Below, piece by piece: positions 1 to 10,400 of a DNA stretch of 33,217 nt. A program made the translations under genes and the position numbers. The notes under the pieces were generated by a model, which had not been told where the DNA came from, did no database searches, and saw only the letters and a list, made by a program, of their open reading frames with translations. Source of the stretch: an uncultured Alphaproteobacteria bacterium (GTDB lineage Bacteria > Pseudomonadota > Alphaproteobacteria > Rhodobacterales > Rhodobacteraceae); contig CABZEW010000021.1 in the NCBI GenBank assembly GCA_902524845.1, forward strand, positions 1 through 33,217. The letters run 5' to 3'. Every line of letters starts with the position of its first letter. The stretch's first letter is position 1.

Positions 1-470
1 GTTTGAGTATAAGTGACGGTAAAATTGATGATGTAGTTTATAATAATAGTGAAGGGTCTCTTACCTATATGGTTACACCGAACATTGGTATTGATTTTAT
101 GGGGTCACAAATCAAGCTTGCAACTGTGCAAGAAACTGATACTTCCCTAGGGGTGTCTTATAACCTTTACGCTTCTTCATTGGGTATCAAAGTGTTTGTT
201 GGAAGTGATATTAATAATTATGGTAAATTTTACACTTATGGAACAAAAGTTAATTTAGGCGTTATGCAGGGAAGCAGCTTAGTACTAAGCTATAAGACCG
301 AAGATAGAAAACAAAAAGCTACTACAATGGACGCAAGATTTGTATATGACCTTACATCAAACTTAGGTCTAAACCTTGGTTATAAATCGACAGAGACCAA
401 AAATGCCGCGGGTTCTGCTGTTGTTCTTAAAGGCAACACAACCTATGCTGGTATCGTGTATAAGTTTTAA
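1..470 (+). CDS. Porin-like outer-membrane beta-barrel protein, C-terminal part
   Basis: The reading frame is open from the left edge, so only the last ~155 residues are seen and the real start lies outside the window; a TTG at position 3 is probably not the start. The protein alternates hydrophobic and polar residues in short segments separated by Gly/Asn/Asp turns (for example the turns near GSDINNYGKFYTYG and NLGLNLGYKST), as in transmembrane beta-strands, and ends in Tyr-Lys-Phe. A terminal Phe is the usual signal for outer-membrane barrel assembly. It is probably a general diffusion porin of the alphaproteobacterial type acting in the outer membrane. The substrate cannot be judged from this fragment. 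The stop is 5 bases before tRNA-Gly, which may be cotranscribed. Confidence 0.7.
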   Translation, partial: LSISDGKIDDVVYNNSEGSLTYMVTPNIGIDFMGSQIKLATVQETDTSLGVSYNLYASSLGIKVFVGSDINNYGKFYTYGTKVNLGVMQGSSLVLSYKTEDRKQKATTMDARFVYDLTSNLGLNLGYKSTETKNAAGSAVVLKGNTTYAGIVYKF

Positions 471-475
471 CTGAT

Positions 476-549
476 GCGGGTGTAGCTCAATGGTAGAGCA
501 GCAGCCTTCCAAGCTGAATACGTGGGTTCGATTCCCATCACCCGCTCCA
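476..549 (+). tRNA. tRNA-Gly (anticodon UCC)
   Basis: A full cloverleaf can be drawn by hand: acceptor stem GCGGGTG pairs with CACCCGC, the D arm is GCTC/GAGC, the anticodon loop is CTTCCAA with anticodon TCC, the T loop is TTCGATT, and CCA is encoded. The outermost pair of the anticodon stem is a G-A mismatch. It sits between the porin gene and the crotonase gene on the same strand, about 20 bases before the next start codon. Confidence 0.95.
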
Positions 550-569
550 AAATTTTATCGAGTTAGATT

Positions 570-1418
570 GTGAGTAAAGTTGAACTGGAGATAGATGGTA
601 AGATAGCACGTATCTATCTCAATAGACCAACCGTGTTGAATGCAATTGATATGGAAATTCCTTCTCTTCTGTCTAGTGCTGTCAAGGAGGCTGGTAATAA
701 CGACGAAGTGCATGTGATCATACTTTCCGGCAGGGGAGATGCCTTTTGCGCTGGGTATGATCTAACTGCTTTTGCTCAGGAACAAGACAACCCGTTAACT
801 CAAAAAATGCCTTGGGACCCTATCAAGGATTACAGGTTTATGTGGGAAAACAATGAACACTACATGTCGCTATTCCATTGCTTAAAGCCCGTTATATGTA
901 AAATTCATGGTATTGGAGCGTTAGCAGGAGGTTCTGATATTGCGCTTTGTAGTGATTTTATTTTGATGGAAAATGACGCCCAAATAGGTTATATGCCAGC
1001 CAGAGTTTGGGGTACGCCAACTACTGCAATGTGGATGTATAGACTTGGCCCTGAAAAAGCAAAGAGAATGTTATTTACTGGAGATAAAATCTCTGGTTTA
1101 GAAGCGGAAAAACTTGGCTTAGTACTTAAAGCCGTGCCAAAAGAAAAGCTCGACGATGAAGTTGATCGCTTTGCAACGCGCATGACTACTGTTCCTTTAA
1201 ACCAATTGGCTATGCAGAAAATTTTGATAAATCAAGCTATTGAGTCATCGGGACTACTTAATAGCCAAAAATTCGCCACTATTTTTGATGGAATATCAAG
1301 ACATTCTTTAGAAGGATTAAATTTTAAAAAGATGTCTGAAGAATATGGCTGGAAAAAAGCAGTCAAAGAGAGAGATAATGGAACTTACGACTGGAACAAA
1401 GACAGGTTTTCTAACTAG
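570..1418 (+). CDS. Crotonase-fold (enoyl-CoA hydratase/isomerase family) protein
   Basis: 282 residues, GTG start. The N-terminal segment (IARIYLNRPTVLNAID), the acyl-CoA/oxyanion-hole region (FCAGYDLTAF, then HGIGALAGGSDIALCSD) and the overall length fit the crotonase superfamily, which handles acyl-CoA thioesters in fatty-acid or amino-acid breakdown in the cytoplasm. In classical enoyl-CoA hydratase two catalytic glutamates lie in QPEILLG and in AMEMV. The matching stretches here read YMPARVWG and AKRMLF, so both glutamates seem replaced. The reaction is therefore uncertain; it may be an isomerase, hydrolase or lyase of the superfamily. It lies directly after tRNA-Gly, and its 3' end overlaps the convergent exporter gene by 4 bases. 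Confidence 0.85.
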   Translation: MSKVELEIDGKIARIYLNRPTVLNAIDMEIPSLLSSAVKEAGNNDEVHVIILSGRGDAFCAGYDLTAFAQEQDNPLTQKMPWDPIKDYRFMWENNEHYMSLFHCLKPVICKIHGIGALAGGSDIALCSDFILMENDAQIGYMPARVWGTPTTAMWMYRLGPEKAKRMLFTGDKISGLEAEKLGLVLKAVPKEKLDDEVDRFATRMTTVPLNQLAMQKILINQAIESSGLLNSQKFATIFDGISRHSLEGLNFKKMSEEYGWKKAVKERDNGTYDWNKDRFSN

Positions 1419-2320
1419 TAGGCTTTTTTTCTTTCTCTATAGAGAATGAACAATGTTGAACTAACGATGAGTAATGTGCCAATCAAAAAGTTCAGGTCAA
1501 TAGTTTCATTGAATACCAGTAAGCCAATTATAATGCCTATTGGGATAGTGGTATAATGTACAGGAGCGAGAGAGGAAGCTGAAGCATAGGTATGACTGAG
1601 AGCCATAAGTATTTGCTGCGCGCTCGCCATTACGCCAATAATAATAAGCATGACCCAAATATGAATGGATATGTCGTAAACATTCAGCAGTGATAAGCAA
1701 TAAATACTGAAAACTATGGAGCCGAATAAGTTATACCAAAAAGCGGTTGCAACCGGATTTTCCGTCATACCAAGCCTTCTGAGTGTTACAAACATAATTG
1801 AGGCAAAAAGAGTTCCAAGAAAAATATATAGAAGGCCAATATTATACCAATTTTGAGAGTCAGGATTTATTATTATAACTGCTCCTGATAGGCCTATTAG
1901 AATTGCCGTCCATCTGAATACTCCGACTTTTTCGCCGAGAAAGAGTATTGAAAGGATACAAATAAAAATTGGCATAACTTGAGATAACGCGAGCGCTTTG
2001 CTTATATCTAAATGAATTACAGATAGATACCAAAAAGATAATCCTAGTAAGCCAGAAACACTACGCAGAGACATGGCTTTTTTGTTCTCTATGTTAAAGT
2101 GATATATTCCTCCAATCCTAAGACCGACAATTAATAATATAGGCAAGCAAAAAAGGTATCTAAACATAAGCACAATAGCCAAAGAGACGTCACTCGAAAA
2201 ATACTTTATAATTGCTACAATCGAAGTACCCAAAACTATTTCTAGAAATAAAAAAAGTGCACCGAGTAAATATGAGTCTCTTGAAGGTAAAGATTCTTTA
2301 CTCAAGACCTTACCAGACAC
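1415..2320 (-). CDS. EamA/DMT-family transporter (drug/metabolite exporter)
   Basis: 301 residues, almost entirely hydrophobic, with about ten predicted membrane helices arranged as two five-helix repeats, which is the EamA (RhaT/YdcZ-like) pattern. Features include the early segment FLEIVLGTSIVAIIKYFSS, a conserved-looking LRSVSGLLGLSFWYLSV in the first repeat and a positively charged end (LYRERKKAY). The likely role is export of a small metabolite across the inner membrane; the substrate cannot be inferred. Its first 11 bases overlap the end of the upstream P450 gene on the same strand, so the two are probably cotranscribed and translationally coupled, and the exporter may act on a P450 product. 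That link is inference. Confidence 0.85.
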   Translation of the reverse strand: MSGKVLSKESLPSRDSYLLGALFLFLEIVLGTSIVAIIKYFSSDVSLAIVLMFRYLFCLPILLIVGLRIGGIYHFNIENKKAMSLRSVSGLLGLSFWYLSVIHLDISKALALSQVMPIFICILSILFLGEKVGVFRWTAILIGLSGAVIIINPDSQNWYNIGLLYIFLGTLFASIMFVTLRRLGMTENPVATAFWYNLFGSIVFSIYCLSLLNVYDISIHIWVMLIIIGVMASAQQILMALSHTYASASSLAPVHYTTIPIGIIIGLLVFNETIDLNFLIGTLLIVSSTLFILYRERKKAY

Positions 2321-3473
2321 ATTTGAGTGAGGTTATACCTCTAAAAGCCCAGCCATCAAACTCATACTTTTCTTTGTCAATCAATCTAAGTTTTGGTAAT
2401 GCCGTGAACAATTTAGGCAAAGCCACAAGGCTTATCATAGTGCTTGCTATTGATGCACCGGCGCAATAGTGCGGGCCTGCACCAAAATGTATTGATTTTG
2501 AACAATCTCGTTCTAAGACGAATTCGTCAGCATTATTAAACACTTTTCTATCCCTATTTGCCGAAGAAAACATTAGAAATACTCGATCCCCCTTTTTAAA
2601 GGAAATATTTTTATACGAATAATCTTTTGCAATTTCTCTTGGAGACATTCCTATAGGAGACATCCAACGGCAATATTCATTGAATAATTGATCCCAATTA
2701 TTCTTTTCCAGTAAACGCTCTTTTAATTGAAAATTCAAAGCGGCCCATATGCACCCGGCTATTGCGTCACGCGGCTCATTTTGCCCCCCAGAAATTGCTA
2801 GTTTGATATTGGCGCTTATTTGCTTTTCACTAAGCTTGCCTTCCAGCATTGTACTGATCATTGAAAAGTCAGACCTTCTATTTATCTCACCAACTATTTC
2901 ATCGATATGTTCATCAATACTTTTTGTGCAGTTATTGCAGTAAGTCTCAATATCACTATCGCCAGTATAATTAGAACATCCATCAATCATACCTTGACTC
3001 ACTCGATCCATTTCGGCCGCTGTCATGTTAGTGAGGCCTGTAACTAATTTAAGACATTCCGCAGAAAACTCTTTGGCATATATTTCAAGAAGATCTCCAT
3101 ATTTCCGCGCTTGTATATTTTTAATTATAGTGTCCGCTATAGTCTCGAACTTATCTCGCCAATAGTCTCTGGACGTTTTGGGGGATATAGTTCTGAATAT
3201 TGTTTTCCTTTCCTCAGCATGGGCTTCCCCATCTTTCCGCATCATGTTTTGGCCCATTAAAATTGTCATAAGCCCTTTGGGCTGAACCGAAGAAAACACA
3301 TTTATATTTTTTTCACACTGATAAATTGACTCTCTGTCGCAAATCATGGTTGCATTAACTTGGGGAACGAAACAAATAGGATTAACGTCACGCATCTCAA
3401 GTAAATCTCGATATGGATTACGTTTAAACTTTATAAAATCAATGTTGTGGGTTGGCTTTTTTTCCATTACCAC
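2310..3473 (-). CDS. Cytochrome P450
   Basis: 387 residues, a normal length for a soluble bacterial P450. The heme-binding loop HFGAGPHYCAGASIAS carries the axial cysteine at residue 337. The K-helix ExxR is EYCR at 266-269. The I helix at 226-238 reads AISGGQNEPRDAI, so an Asn-Glu-Pro replaces the usual acid/alcohol pair, a variant seen in some bacterial P450 families. It would use O2 and electrons from a ferredoxin partner to oxidise a small substrate in the cytoplasm; no ferredoxin or reductase gene is nearby. Start: GTG at 3473, with an ATG two codons later at 3467 as an alternative; neither has a strong ribosome binding site. It overlaps the downstream exporter gene. Confidence 0.92.
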   Translation of the reverse strand: MVMEKKPTHNIDFIKFKRNPYRDLLEMRDVNPICFVPQVNATMICDRESIYQCEKNINVFSSVQPKGLMTILMGQNMMRKDGEAHAEERKTIFRTISPKTSRDYWRDKFETIADTIIKNIQARKYGDLLEIYAKEFSAECLKLVTGLTNMTAAEMDRVSQGMIDGCSNYTGDSDIETYCNNCTKSIDEHIDEIVGEINRRSDFSMISTMLEGKLSEKQISANIKLAISGGQNEPRDAIAGCIWAALNFQLKERLLEKNNWDQLFNEYCRWMSPIGMSPREIAKDYSYKNISFKKGDRVFLMFSSANRDRKVFNNADEFVLERDCSKSIHFGAGPHYCAGASIASTMISLVALPKLFTALPKLRLIDKEKYEFDGWAFRGITSLKCVW

Positions 3474-3661
3474 TCTAGCAAACCATGAGTTTCAACCCGA
3501 TACAAATAAAATCAGATTAATTAACAATAAAATTTTCTTGGATTTAATGAATAGTTAACTATTTTTTCTATGGGATGGTGCTCTGGGGATTCGTTATATT
3601 TCTGCCGGATTGAAGCTTTTTAAGAAGCCAGCCTGTAAATCCATAATCCCGGAATAATTAC

Positions 3662-5446
3662 GTGGAAGATATGAAATTAAATACAGCGGTGAGTAAAAAT
3701 AGAGACTTCGATAAACCAAAGGGGCATAAATTGAAGTCGCTGTTTATTCAAATTTTTAGGCCACATTTATTTTGGGCACTCGGGGCGTTGGTATTTCTTC
3801 TTCTGACGGTTATCATAACATTATCACTTCCAATAATGGCGCGCTATATTGTTGACGGTTATGTGTTTAATATTGAAACTGGACAAAAATATCTTTATGT
3901 CAGCTGCGCTTTGGTTGCTGTAGCAGCTTGTGGAACAGCTATTCGTTTTTATCTAGTAACATTACTTGGAGAACGATTGGTCTCTGATCTGAGGCAAGAG
4001 TTATTCGAAAAGATTGTAAATTTAAGCCCAAACTTTTTCGAAAAAACTCTGACTGGTGATTTAGTATCTAGGATAAATGCCGACACGACTCTTGTTCAAA
4101 GTGTTGCTGGCTCCACATTATCTCTGGCTGTAAGGAATACGTTGCTCCTATTAGGCGGAATTGTTTTAATGTTTTCCACATCGATGAAGTTAGCGTCGTT
4201 TTCTCTTCTTATTATACCAATAATTATTTTTCCATTGCTGTACTTTGGAAGATTTTTAAGAAAATTAACGCGTCAAACACAGGATAAATTGGCCGATAGC
4301 GCAGGGCTTGCATCTGAATATATTTTCGCCGCAACAACAATTCAAACAAATAGCTATCAAGACAAGGCAGTAGGAGAATATAACAATTTAATTGAGGACA
4401 GTTATCTCAAATCAAAAACACGTGTTTTTGCACGATCAATTATGGTTTTTTCAGTCATTGTATTGGTTTTTTTAGCTATTTCATTTGTTGTTTGGGCAGG
4501 CCTTAAGGACGTTGAGAATGGTAGTTTTTCTATTGGTGAATTGCTTCAATTTTGTCTTTATTCATTAGTTGTTGGAGTGAGTGTAGGAGCCATAACGGAA
4601 ACCTATGGGGAGATTAGTAAATTTTTAGGGGCCTTGGATAGAATAGGAGAGATTTTTAATACATTGGATCCGGTAGAAGAGCACCCTAACCCCATCCCGA
4701 TGAAACATCCGATAAGAGGATGTATTACTTTTAATAAAGTTAAATTTTCTTACCCAATGAGAGAAGAAATTACTGCTTTGGATATTACGAACCTCTCAAT
4801 AAATGAAAATGAAAAGGTTGCTTTGGTAGGTCTTTCTGGGGCAGGAAAAACGACTTTCTTTCAATTACTTCAGAGATTATATGATACTAATCAAGGAACT
4901 ATTTTAATTGATACGTATCCAATTGCCAAGGTGTCAAAATTAGATTTGAGGCGACAATTAGCCTATGTTCCGCAAGAGCCCGTTATCTTTTCAAAATCGG
5001 TGGTAGACAATATTCGTATAGGAAGGGTCAATGCGTCATTTGCAGAAGTAGAAAGGGCTGCAAAACTTGCTTGCGCAGAAGAATTCATAAAAGACTTACC
5101 ACAAGGTTACAATACTCTTTTGGGCGAAAGAGGTTTATTGATCTCGGTTGGACAAAAGCAAAGGATAGCCATAGCAAGAGCAATATTAAGAGACTCCCCA
5201 ATTTTGCTTCTAGATGAAGCAACTTCGTCTTTGGATGCAATATCAGAAAATGCGATAAAAACGGCAATTGAAAATATCTCAGGTAATAAGACTATTATTG
5301 TTATTGCTCACCGTCTTTCAACCGTAAAGAACGCTGACAGGATACTCTTTCTTGAGAAAGGAAAACTAGAGAATGTGGGCACACACAAAGAATTGGTTAG
5401 AACTAACACAAAATATAACAAATTAGCTGAGCTTCAATTCTTGTAA
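3662..5446 (+). CDS. ABC exporter, fused membrane and ATPase domains (MsbA-like)
   Basis: 594 residues. The N-terminal ~330 residues contain six hydrophobic segments typical of a type I exporter membrane domain; the C-terminal ~240 residues are the ATPase. Walker A (GLSGAGKTT) is near residue 390, the Q loop is YVPQEPVIF, Walker B plus D loop is ILLLDEATSSLD near 515-525, and the switch histidine is in IVIAHRLST. The signature motif reads ISVGQ where LSGGQ is normal. It would work as a homodimer in the inner membrane exporting a lipid, peptide or drug-like substrate. Start: GTG at 3662, or ATG at 3671. It is divergent from the P450 gene across 188 bases and is followed after 71 bases by the acyl-CoA synthetase. 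Confidence 0.9.
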   Translation: MEDMKLNTAVSKNRDFDKPKGHKLKSLFIQIFRPHLFWALGALVFLLLTVIITLSLPIMARYIVDGYVFNIETGQKYLYVSCALVAVAACGTAIRFYLVTLLGERLVSDLRQELFEKIVNLSPNFFEKTLTGDLVSRINADTTLVQSVAGSTLSLAVRNTLLLLGGIVLMFSTSMKLASFSLLIIPIIIFPLLYFGRFLRKLTRQTQDKLADSAGLASEYIFAATTIQTNSYQDKAVGEYNNLIEDSYLKSKTRVFARSIMVFSVIVLVFLAISFVVWAGLKDVENGSFSIGELLQFCLYSLVVGVSVGAITETYGEISKFLGALDRIGEIFNTLDPVEEHPNPIPMKHPIRGCITFNKVKFSYPMREEITALDITNLSINENEKVALVGLSGAGKTTFFQLLQRLYDTNQGTILIDTYPIAKVSKLDLRRQLAYVPQEPVIFSKSVVDNIRIGRVNASFAEVERAAKLACAEEFIKDLPQGYNTLLGERGLLISVGQKQRIAIARAILRDSPILLLDEATSSLDAISENAIKTAIENISGNKTIIVIAHRLSTVKNADRILFLEKGKLENVGTHKELVRTNTKYNKLAELQFL

Positions 5447-5517
5447 TACTTGAACTTTTTTTTAAAATCAATATGATTTTCTCGTAAAAACATTTAAAAA
5501 TCATTAGGAGATAACTA

Positions 5518-7410
5518 ATGAAATGGGACTCAATTGCCAGCTCTGAAATGATCGAAGCTGAGATGCCTTTTGAAAAAAGACTTGACGCGAAAAGCGTTTA
5601 CGCTTTGCTTTCGAGAACAGTAACCAAGTATTCAGGACGTCCTGCTGTCTCTTTTCAGCTGGACTCGAACCCAAGAGCAAAGGCGGAGACATTGAATTGG
5701 GGCCAGCTATTAGCGCGCGTTACACAAGCCGCCAATGGGTTTAAATCTCTTGGTGTATCCCAAGATCATAAAATTGCTTATATTTTGCCAATCTGTACTG
5801 AAGCCGTAATTACATTTGTGGCAGGGACAGCTTCGGGGGTTGTAGTCCCCATAAGCCCTTTGTTAGAATCAAAACAAATGGCAGGCATACTTAAGTTAGC
5901 GGGCGTTAAAGTGGTGGTAACCATGAAAGCTCTTCCAAAAACTGATGTTGCTCAGAAAGTTGCAGAGGCGCTAGAAGATTGTCCTGCTGTGACACACCTT
6001 GTCGAAGTTGATTTAGTAAAATATCTTGCCTTTCCAAAAAGTTGGATAGCGCCTTTAATAAGACCAAAGGTTACCGCTAAGCACACTGCTACTGTAATTG
6101 CGTTTGATGACCTTCTGGCATCTCAGTCGGGAACTTCTTTGTCTTTTAAAGATGACAATAAAGATAGAACAGCGGCCATGTTTCATACTGGGGGAACGAC
6201 TGGAACTCCCAAGTTAGCACAGCATACGCTCAATGGTATGCTGTATCAGGGATGGGTCACTAATATAGTGCTTACCGGTTGGAGTGAAAAAGACTCTGTG
6301 CTATGCCCGTTGCCGCTATTTCACGTTTTTGCTGTCTACCCGAATTTAATGAATTCGCTTGCCACGGGGTCTCACATTATATTTATAACACCGCAGGGAT
6401 ATAGGGGAGAGGGTGTTTTCGATAATTTCTGGAAACTTGTGGAGAGATGGAAACCTGCTTTTTTAAGCATAGTGCCAACTGCGGCAGCTGAGCTAATGCA
6501 ACGGCCCATAGATGCTGATGTGTCATCACTGAAGTACTCCCTCTGTGGTTCTGCTCCATTACCTGTTGAGCTCTTTAAAAAGTTTGAGTCCTCTACCGGA
6601 ATAAAAATTACAGAAGGGTACGGCATGACAGAAGCGACATGCAATATTTCTGTTAACCCCATTGAAGGTGAAAGAAAGATAGGTTCTGTTGGAATTCCGC
6701 TGCCTTACACAAAAATCAAAATCATTAAAGTGAATGCTAAAGGCAGCTTATTAGAATGTAAGACTAGTGAGGCAGGGGAGATTTGCATCGCTAACCCTGG
6801 TGTTGTTGCTGGAAATACATATACTGATCCGGAAAAGAACAAGAAACTCTATTACAAGAAAGACTATTTTAGAACAGGGGATTTAGGATATCTTGATGAA
6901 GATGGGTATTTGTTTATCACTGGTAGAGCGAAAGACTTAATTATCAGGGGTGGCCATAATATTGATCCAGCCCTTGCAGAAGAGGCACTAGCTTCACACC
7001 CAGCTGTAGCTATGGCAGGAGTGGTTGGTCAACCCGATGCAAGGGTTGGGGAGCTGCCTTGTGCTTATATAGAAATTATTAAGGGTTTAGACGTTTCGAT
7101 AGCTGAGTTAACTAAGCATGCAGAAGATAACATAGGAGAGAAGGCAGCGGTACCAAAATATCTTGAGCTGGTAGCAGAAATGCCAAAAACGCCCATAGGT
7201 AAAATCTTCAAACCAGAACTTAGAAAAAGAGCAATAAAAAGAGTTTATAATGAGGCTTTAGAGAAAGCTGAGCTTAAAGCAAGGGTCCATGAAGTTATTG
7301 ATAACCCTCAGAAGGGCTTGACGGCCGTGATTGCAAAAAATGAAGTTAATGATGCTAAGCAGATCGGTAAAGTTTTAGATAAGTTTATTTTTGCATGGGA
7401 ACAAAACTAA
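5518..7410 (+). CDS. AMP-forming acyl-CoA synthetase (FadD-like)
   Basis: 630 residues, ATG start with a good ribosome binding site (AGGAG, 8 bases upstream). The AMP-binding P-loop is HTGGTTGTPK near residue 225, the A5 motif is GYGMTEATCN, the hinge/A8 region is RTGDLGYLDEDGYLFITGR and then RGGHNIDP, and the C-terminal catalytic lysine is in PKTPIGKIFKPEL. The family activates a carboxylic acid with ATP to acyl-adenylate and then transfers it to CoA. Length and N-terminal region suit a medium- or long-chain acyl-CoA ligase, but the substrate is not fixed by sequence. It may share a transcript with the ABC exporter upstream. Its last 4 bases overlap the convergent large gene. Confidence 0.92.
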   Translation: MKWDSIASSEMIEAEMPFEKRLDAKSVYALLSRTVTKYSGRPAVSFQLDSNPRAKAETLNWGQLLARVTQAANGFKSLGVSQDHKIAYILPICTEAVITFVAGTASGVVVPISPLLESKQMAGILKLAGVKVVVTMKALPKTDVAQKVAEALEDCPAVTHLVEVDLVKYLAFPKSWIAPLIRPKVTAKHTATVIAFDDLLASQSGTSLSFKDDNKDRTAAMFHTGGTTGTPKLAQHTLNGMLYQGWVTNIVLTGWSEKDSVLCPLPLFHVFAVYPNLMNSLATGSHIIFITPQGYRGEGVFDNFWKLVERWKPAFLSIVPTAAAELMQRPIDADVSSLKYSLCGSAPLPVELFKKFESSTGIKITEGYGMTEATCNISVNPIEGERKIGSVGIPLPYTKIKIIKVNAKGSLLECKTSEAGEICIANPGVVAGNTYTDPEKNKKLYYKKDYFRTGDLGYLDEDGYLFITGRAKDLIIRGGHNIDPALAEEALASHPAVAMAGVVGQPDARVGELPCAYIEIIKGLDVSIAELTKHAEDNIGEKAAVPKYLELVAEMPKTPIGKIFKPELRKRAIKRVYNEALEKAELKARVHEVIDNPQKGLTAVIAKNEVNDAKQIGKVLDKFIFAWEQN

Positions 7411-10400
7411 GAACCAATACCTAGGATTTGGAATATGGCTCTAATGTCCTCTACTTGTCGAAGTTTTTGAGTTGACAATAAGGCATTTCCTAAAACTGTG
7501 TCCTCTCTTATGACCGAAGTTTGAGGATCGGGCCGCTCTAGAATATTAGCAGCTGAAATAAGTTGTGTAGAATCGGTATCAATAGAAGTGCTTCCTAGCT
7601 CCGTGAGCATTCTGTTAATCGTAGCATCTAAAATATTATTGGTCGCTTCTGTTGTCTCAGCCACTAATTGAAGTTCTCGGTCAGAAATCACTGGAGCGTC
7701 TGCTAATAATAGTGGTGTTGCAGCTGGCTCTGAACTTTCTTCTAGTGGTGGAATGTCAAAGTCGTATTTTTGGAGTTTAGAACTGATATTTCTGGGTTGA
7801 AAGTTTGTGTTTAACCGCTTATCTTCAGCAAGCTTTTCTTCCAATGCATCTGCTATACTTTCGCCAACTCCGACATTGACTTCTATTACTGGGATGTCAT
7901 TATCAACTAAACTTTCGGTGGTATTTATTCTACTTGATAAATTATTGATAGAATTAATAACATTTGAAAATCGCTTGACTTGATTTATGACTTTTTGACT
8001 CTCACTAGATTGAAATAATGCTGTTGAAGAACCTGGATCTATTTTAACTGGCTCAATCAGAAGGTTGGATAAGGCCTGACTGGCGCCATTAGATCCGAGC
8101 AGAGGTGCGATGGCCATGATGTCAGTCTGCAATTGAATTTGATCTAGTATTTGGTCAGCACTAGTTATATCAACAGAAAAATTTACTTTCTGATTTGAAA
8201 GACTTTCAAAGCCTAAGTTAGCTAGATCTTCTGAGAATTTATAAAGAACAAGGTTATAGACTTTTATGAGATCTTTCTGAGATAAATCTTTACTTAGTAT
8301 CGAGTTCAATTCTTGAAGGTTACTTACATTTGAGAGCTGATTGTCTATAAAATTCTTTGGATCTCGTATTAAGTCAAATTTTTCATTGGGGTTCGCGAGA
8401 TCTATTACTAAATCAATCAGTTCATTAGACATAATCGGAAATTCTTTTTGAATGGTTTTTTTTCCTTCTGATAATAACATGACTGGAGCTTTTTGAACGT
8501 CATTTAGAAGAATTTTTAACTTTATCATCGCCTCTATTCCAGGATCCAAAGCTGGTGGGGCATCGTCGTCATGTGGAGGGTTGGTTGGAGCATCTTTTGC
8601 TTGTTTAATTTGTTTAACTTTCTCAGAAATAACCTCTGCCTCCTCCTCAGGTATCGCGACAACCTCTACTTCATCGGGAAATGTCTCTGCCACAGCAGGT
8701 TCTACTTCATAATTATAGTCACCTGTAGAATCCACTGGCATCACGATTTGATCGGGCTTAAACTTTGAAGCAGGGGCTTGGACATATATCGTAGTTATGT
8801 AGACTTTAACTTCGCCACTTGGTAGCGTAACAAGCTCTTCTCCTGGTCCCGCCACTTGAACGGTCTCCGCTTGATTAGTGGTAGAAGTGTCATATTCGGG
8901 CACTTCTACTACGATAGTTTCGGCACCTTCATCTTCTGGAACAGGCCTATCTATGTAAAAGGTTTCACCATCCTGATGTTTTGCAAAATATTCTGTTGAT
9001 GGTTTAACAAAAAACTCTATAACGTCACCTGTTTGAAGATTGATGTAATTATTAGAACTTCCATCATTCAATTTCACATATCCCATTTCAGGAGAAACTG
9101 CTTGACCATTTACGGTGTCGTATAAGCCTTTCAGAGAGATTGGCAATATTGTGTTGGTGTTAATCGTAGCATTAGTCTTTGTTTCCTCTCCATCTAAAAC
9201 TCTTTGCGCTGCTAAATTGATTGTTTCTTGTCCTGCTATCACAAGTGCTTCTGCATCTGCATAATCGGAGGCTTCACCACTGAAGGAGACGGTCGTCACA
9301 GTTGTTGCATCCGCTATGACTTCCTGTCCTTCAGTTACCCTTATCTCTGCTGCATCAATAGTTTCTTGAGCCGACTCTTCGAGTGCGTCTTTATCCGCGA
9401 TGCTTGTTTCATCTCCAAAAGTAACGATGTCGGTTCCATTGGTTACGATTATAGTTTCAAGCCCATCTGACGTCACAGTCTTCATAAGTCGGCTTGTTGC
9501 ATCCCCGCTAGTATACAAAGCTGTAACGTTTCCATTTGTAGTTGAAGAGGTAGATAAAGAATACGGAATTCTATTCGCGTAGGTTATTGCTTCATTATAA
9601 AACTCGAAAGAAGCTGTACCATTTGAATCCACTGACTCGATGAGGTAGTCATAATTGCCTGAGCCATCATTTTGGTTATAATTTTTTGTTATAGTCCCAT
9701 CGGCATTTTCGATTTCATAGACTGAACCATTAGAATTGTAAAAATTTGTTCCGGATGATCCGTCACTATTAGTGAACTCGCTATATCCGGTGTTTAAAAC
9801 GTTATCGTAAAAACCTATGCTTGAGTAACCGTTCGATTGGGTGTTTGAGTAGTAATTCGTTCCCTCACTATTGTTGTAATTAAAACCGGAAGTAGTAATA
9901 ATTGCGTTAGTGTTAGCATCTGTATGAGTAGATGAGAACTCAGAAACAGTAAGATTGTCTCCGTTTTCGTATGTCGTATTAATACTGTTCTCGCCAATAT
10001 ATTCTGTCACATTGACGCCATCTGGATTTTCGTAAATGTTCGTGGTTGTGTTTGATGTCTCATCAACAGTCTGAGTGAGAGACACGTTTGTATCAATATA
10101 ATCAACTGCCAAGGTTGCTGTTCCGTCTGTTGTTATAGTCTTGACCACCTGACCATTACCATTGTCTCTTGAGAATATTTGAGTGGTATTTCCATCCTCA
10201 TCTGAGGAAGACCCTGTAAATGTAAAATTAAGGGCTCCAGCGCTTGTCAAAGTTTCATCATAAAATTCAAATGTTATGTTTCCATCTGGATCACTGCCCT
10301 CTATTAAAAAATCTGAATTTCCGAATTCATCTGTTTGATTGTAATTCTTTTCATATGACCCATCCTCGTAATTAACTTCGTATAGACTTCCGAGGGGGCT

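Noticed and set aside
9228-9582. Plus-strand open frames inside the large secreted-protein gene
   Set aside because: They are antisense to a long continuous frame with clear repeats and signal peptide and have no recognisable product.
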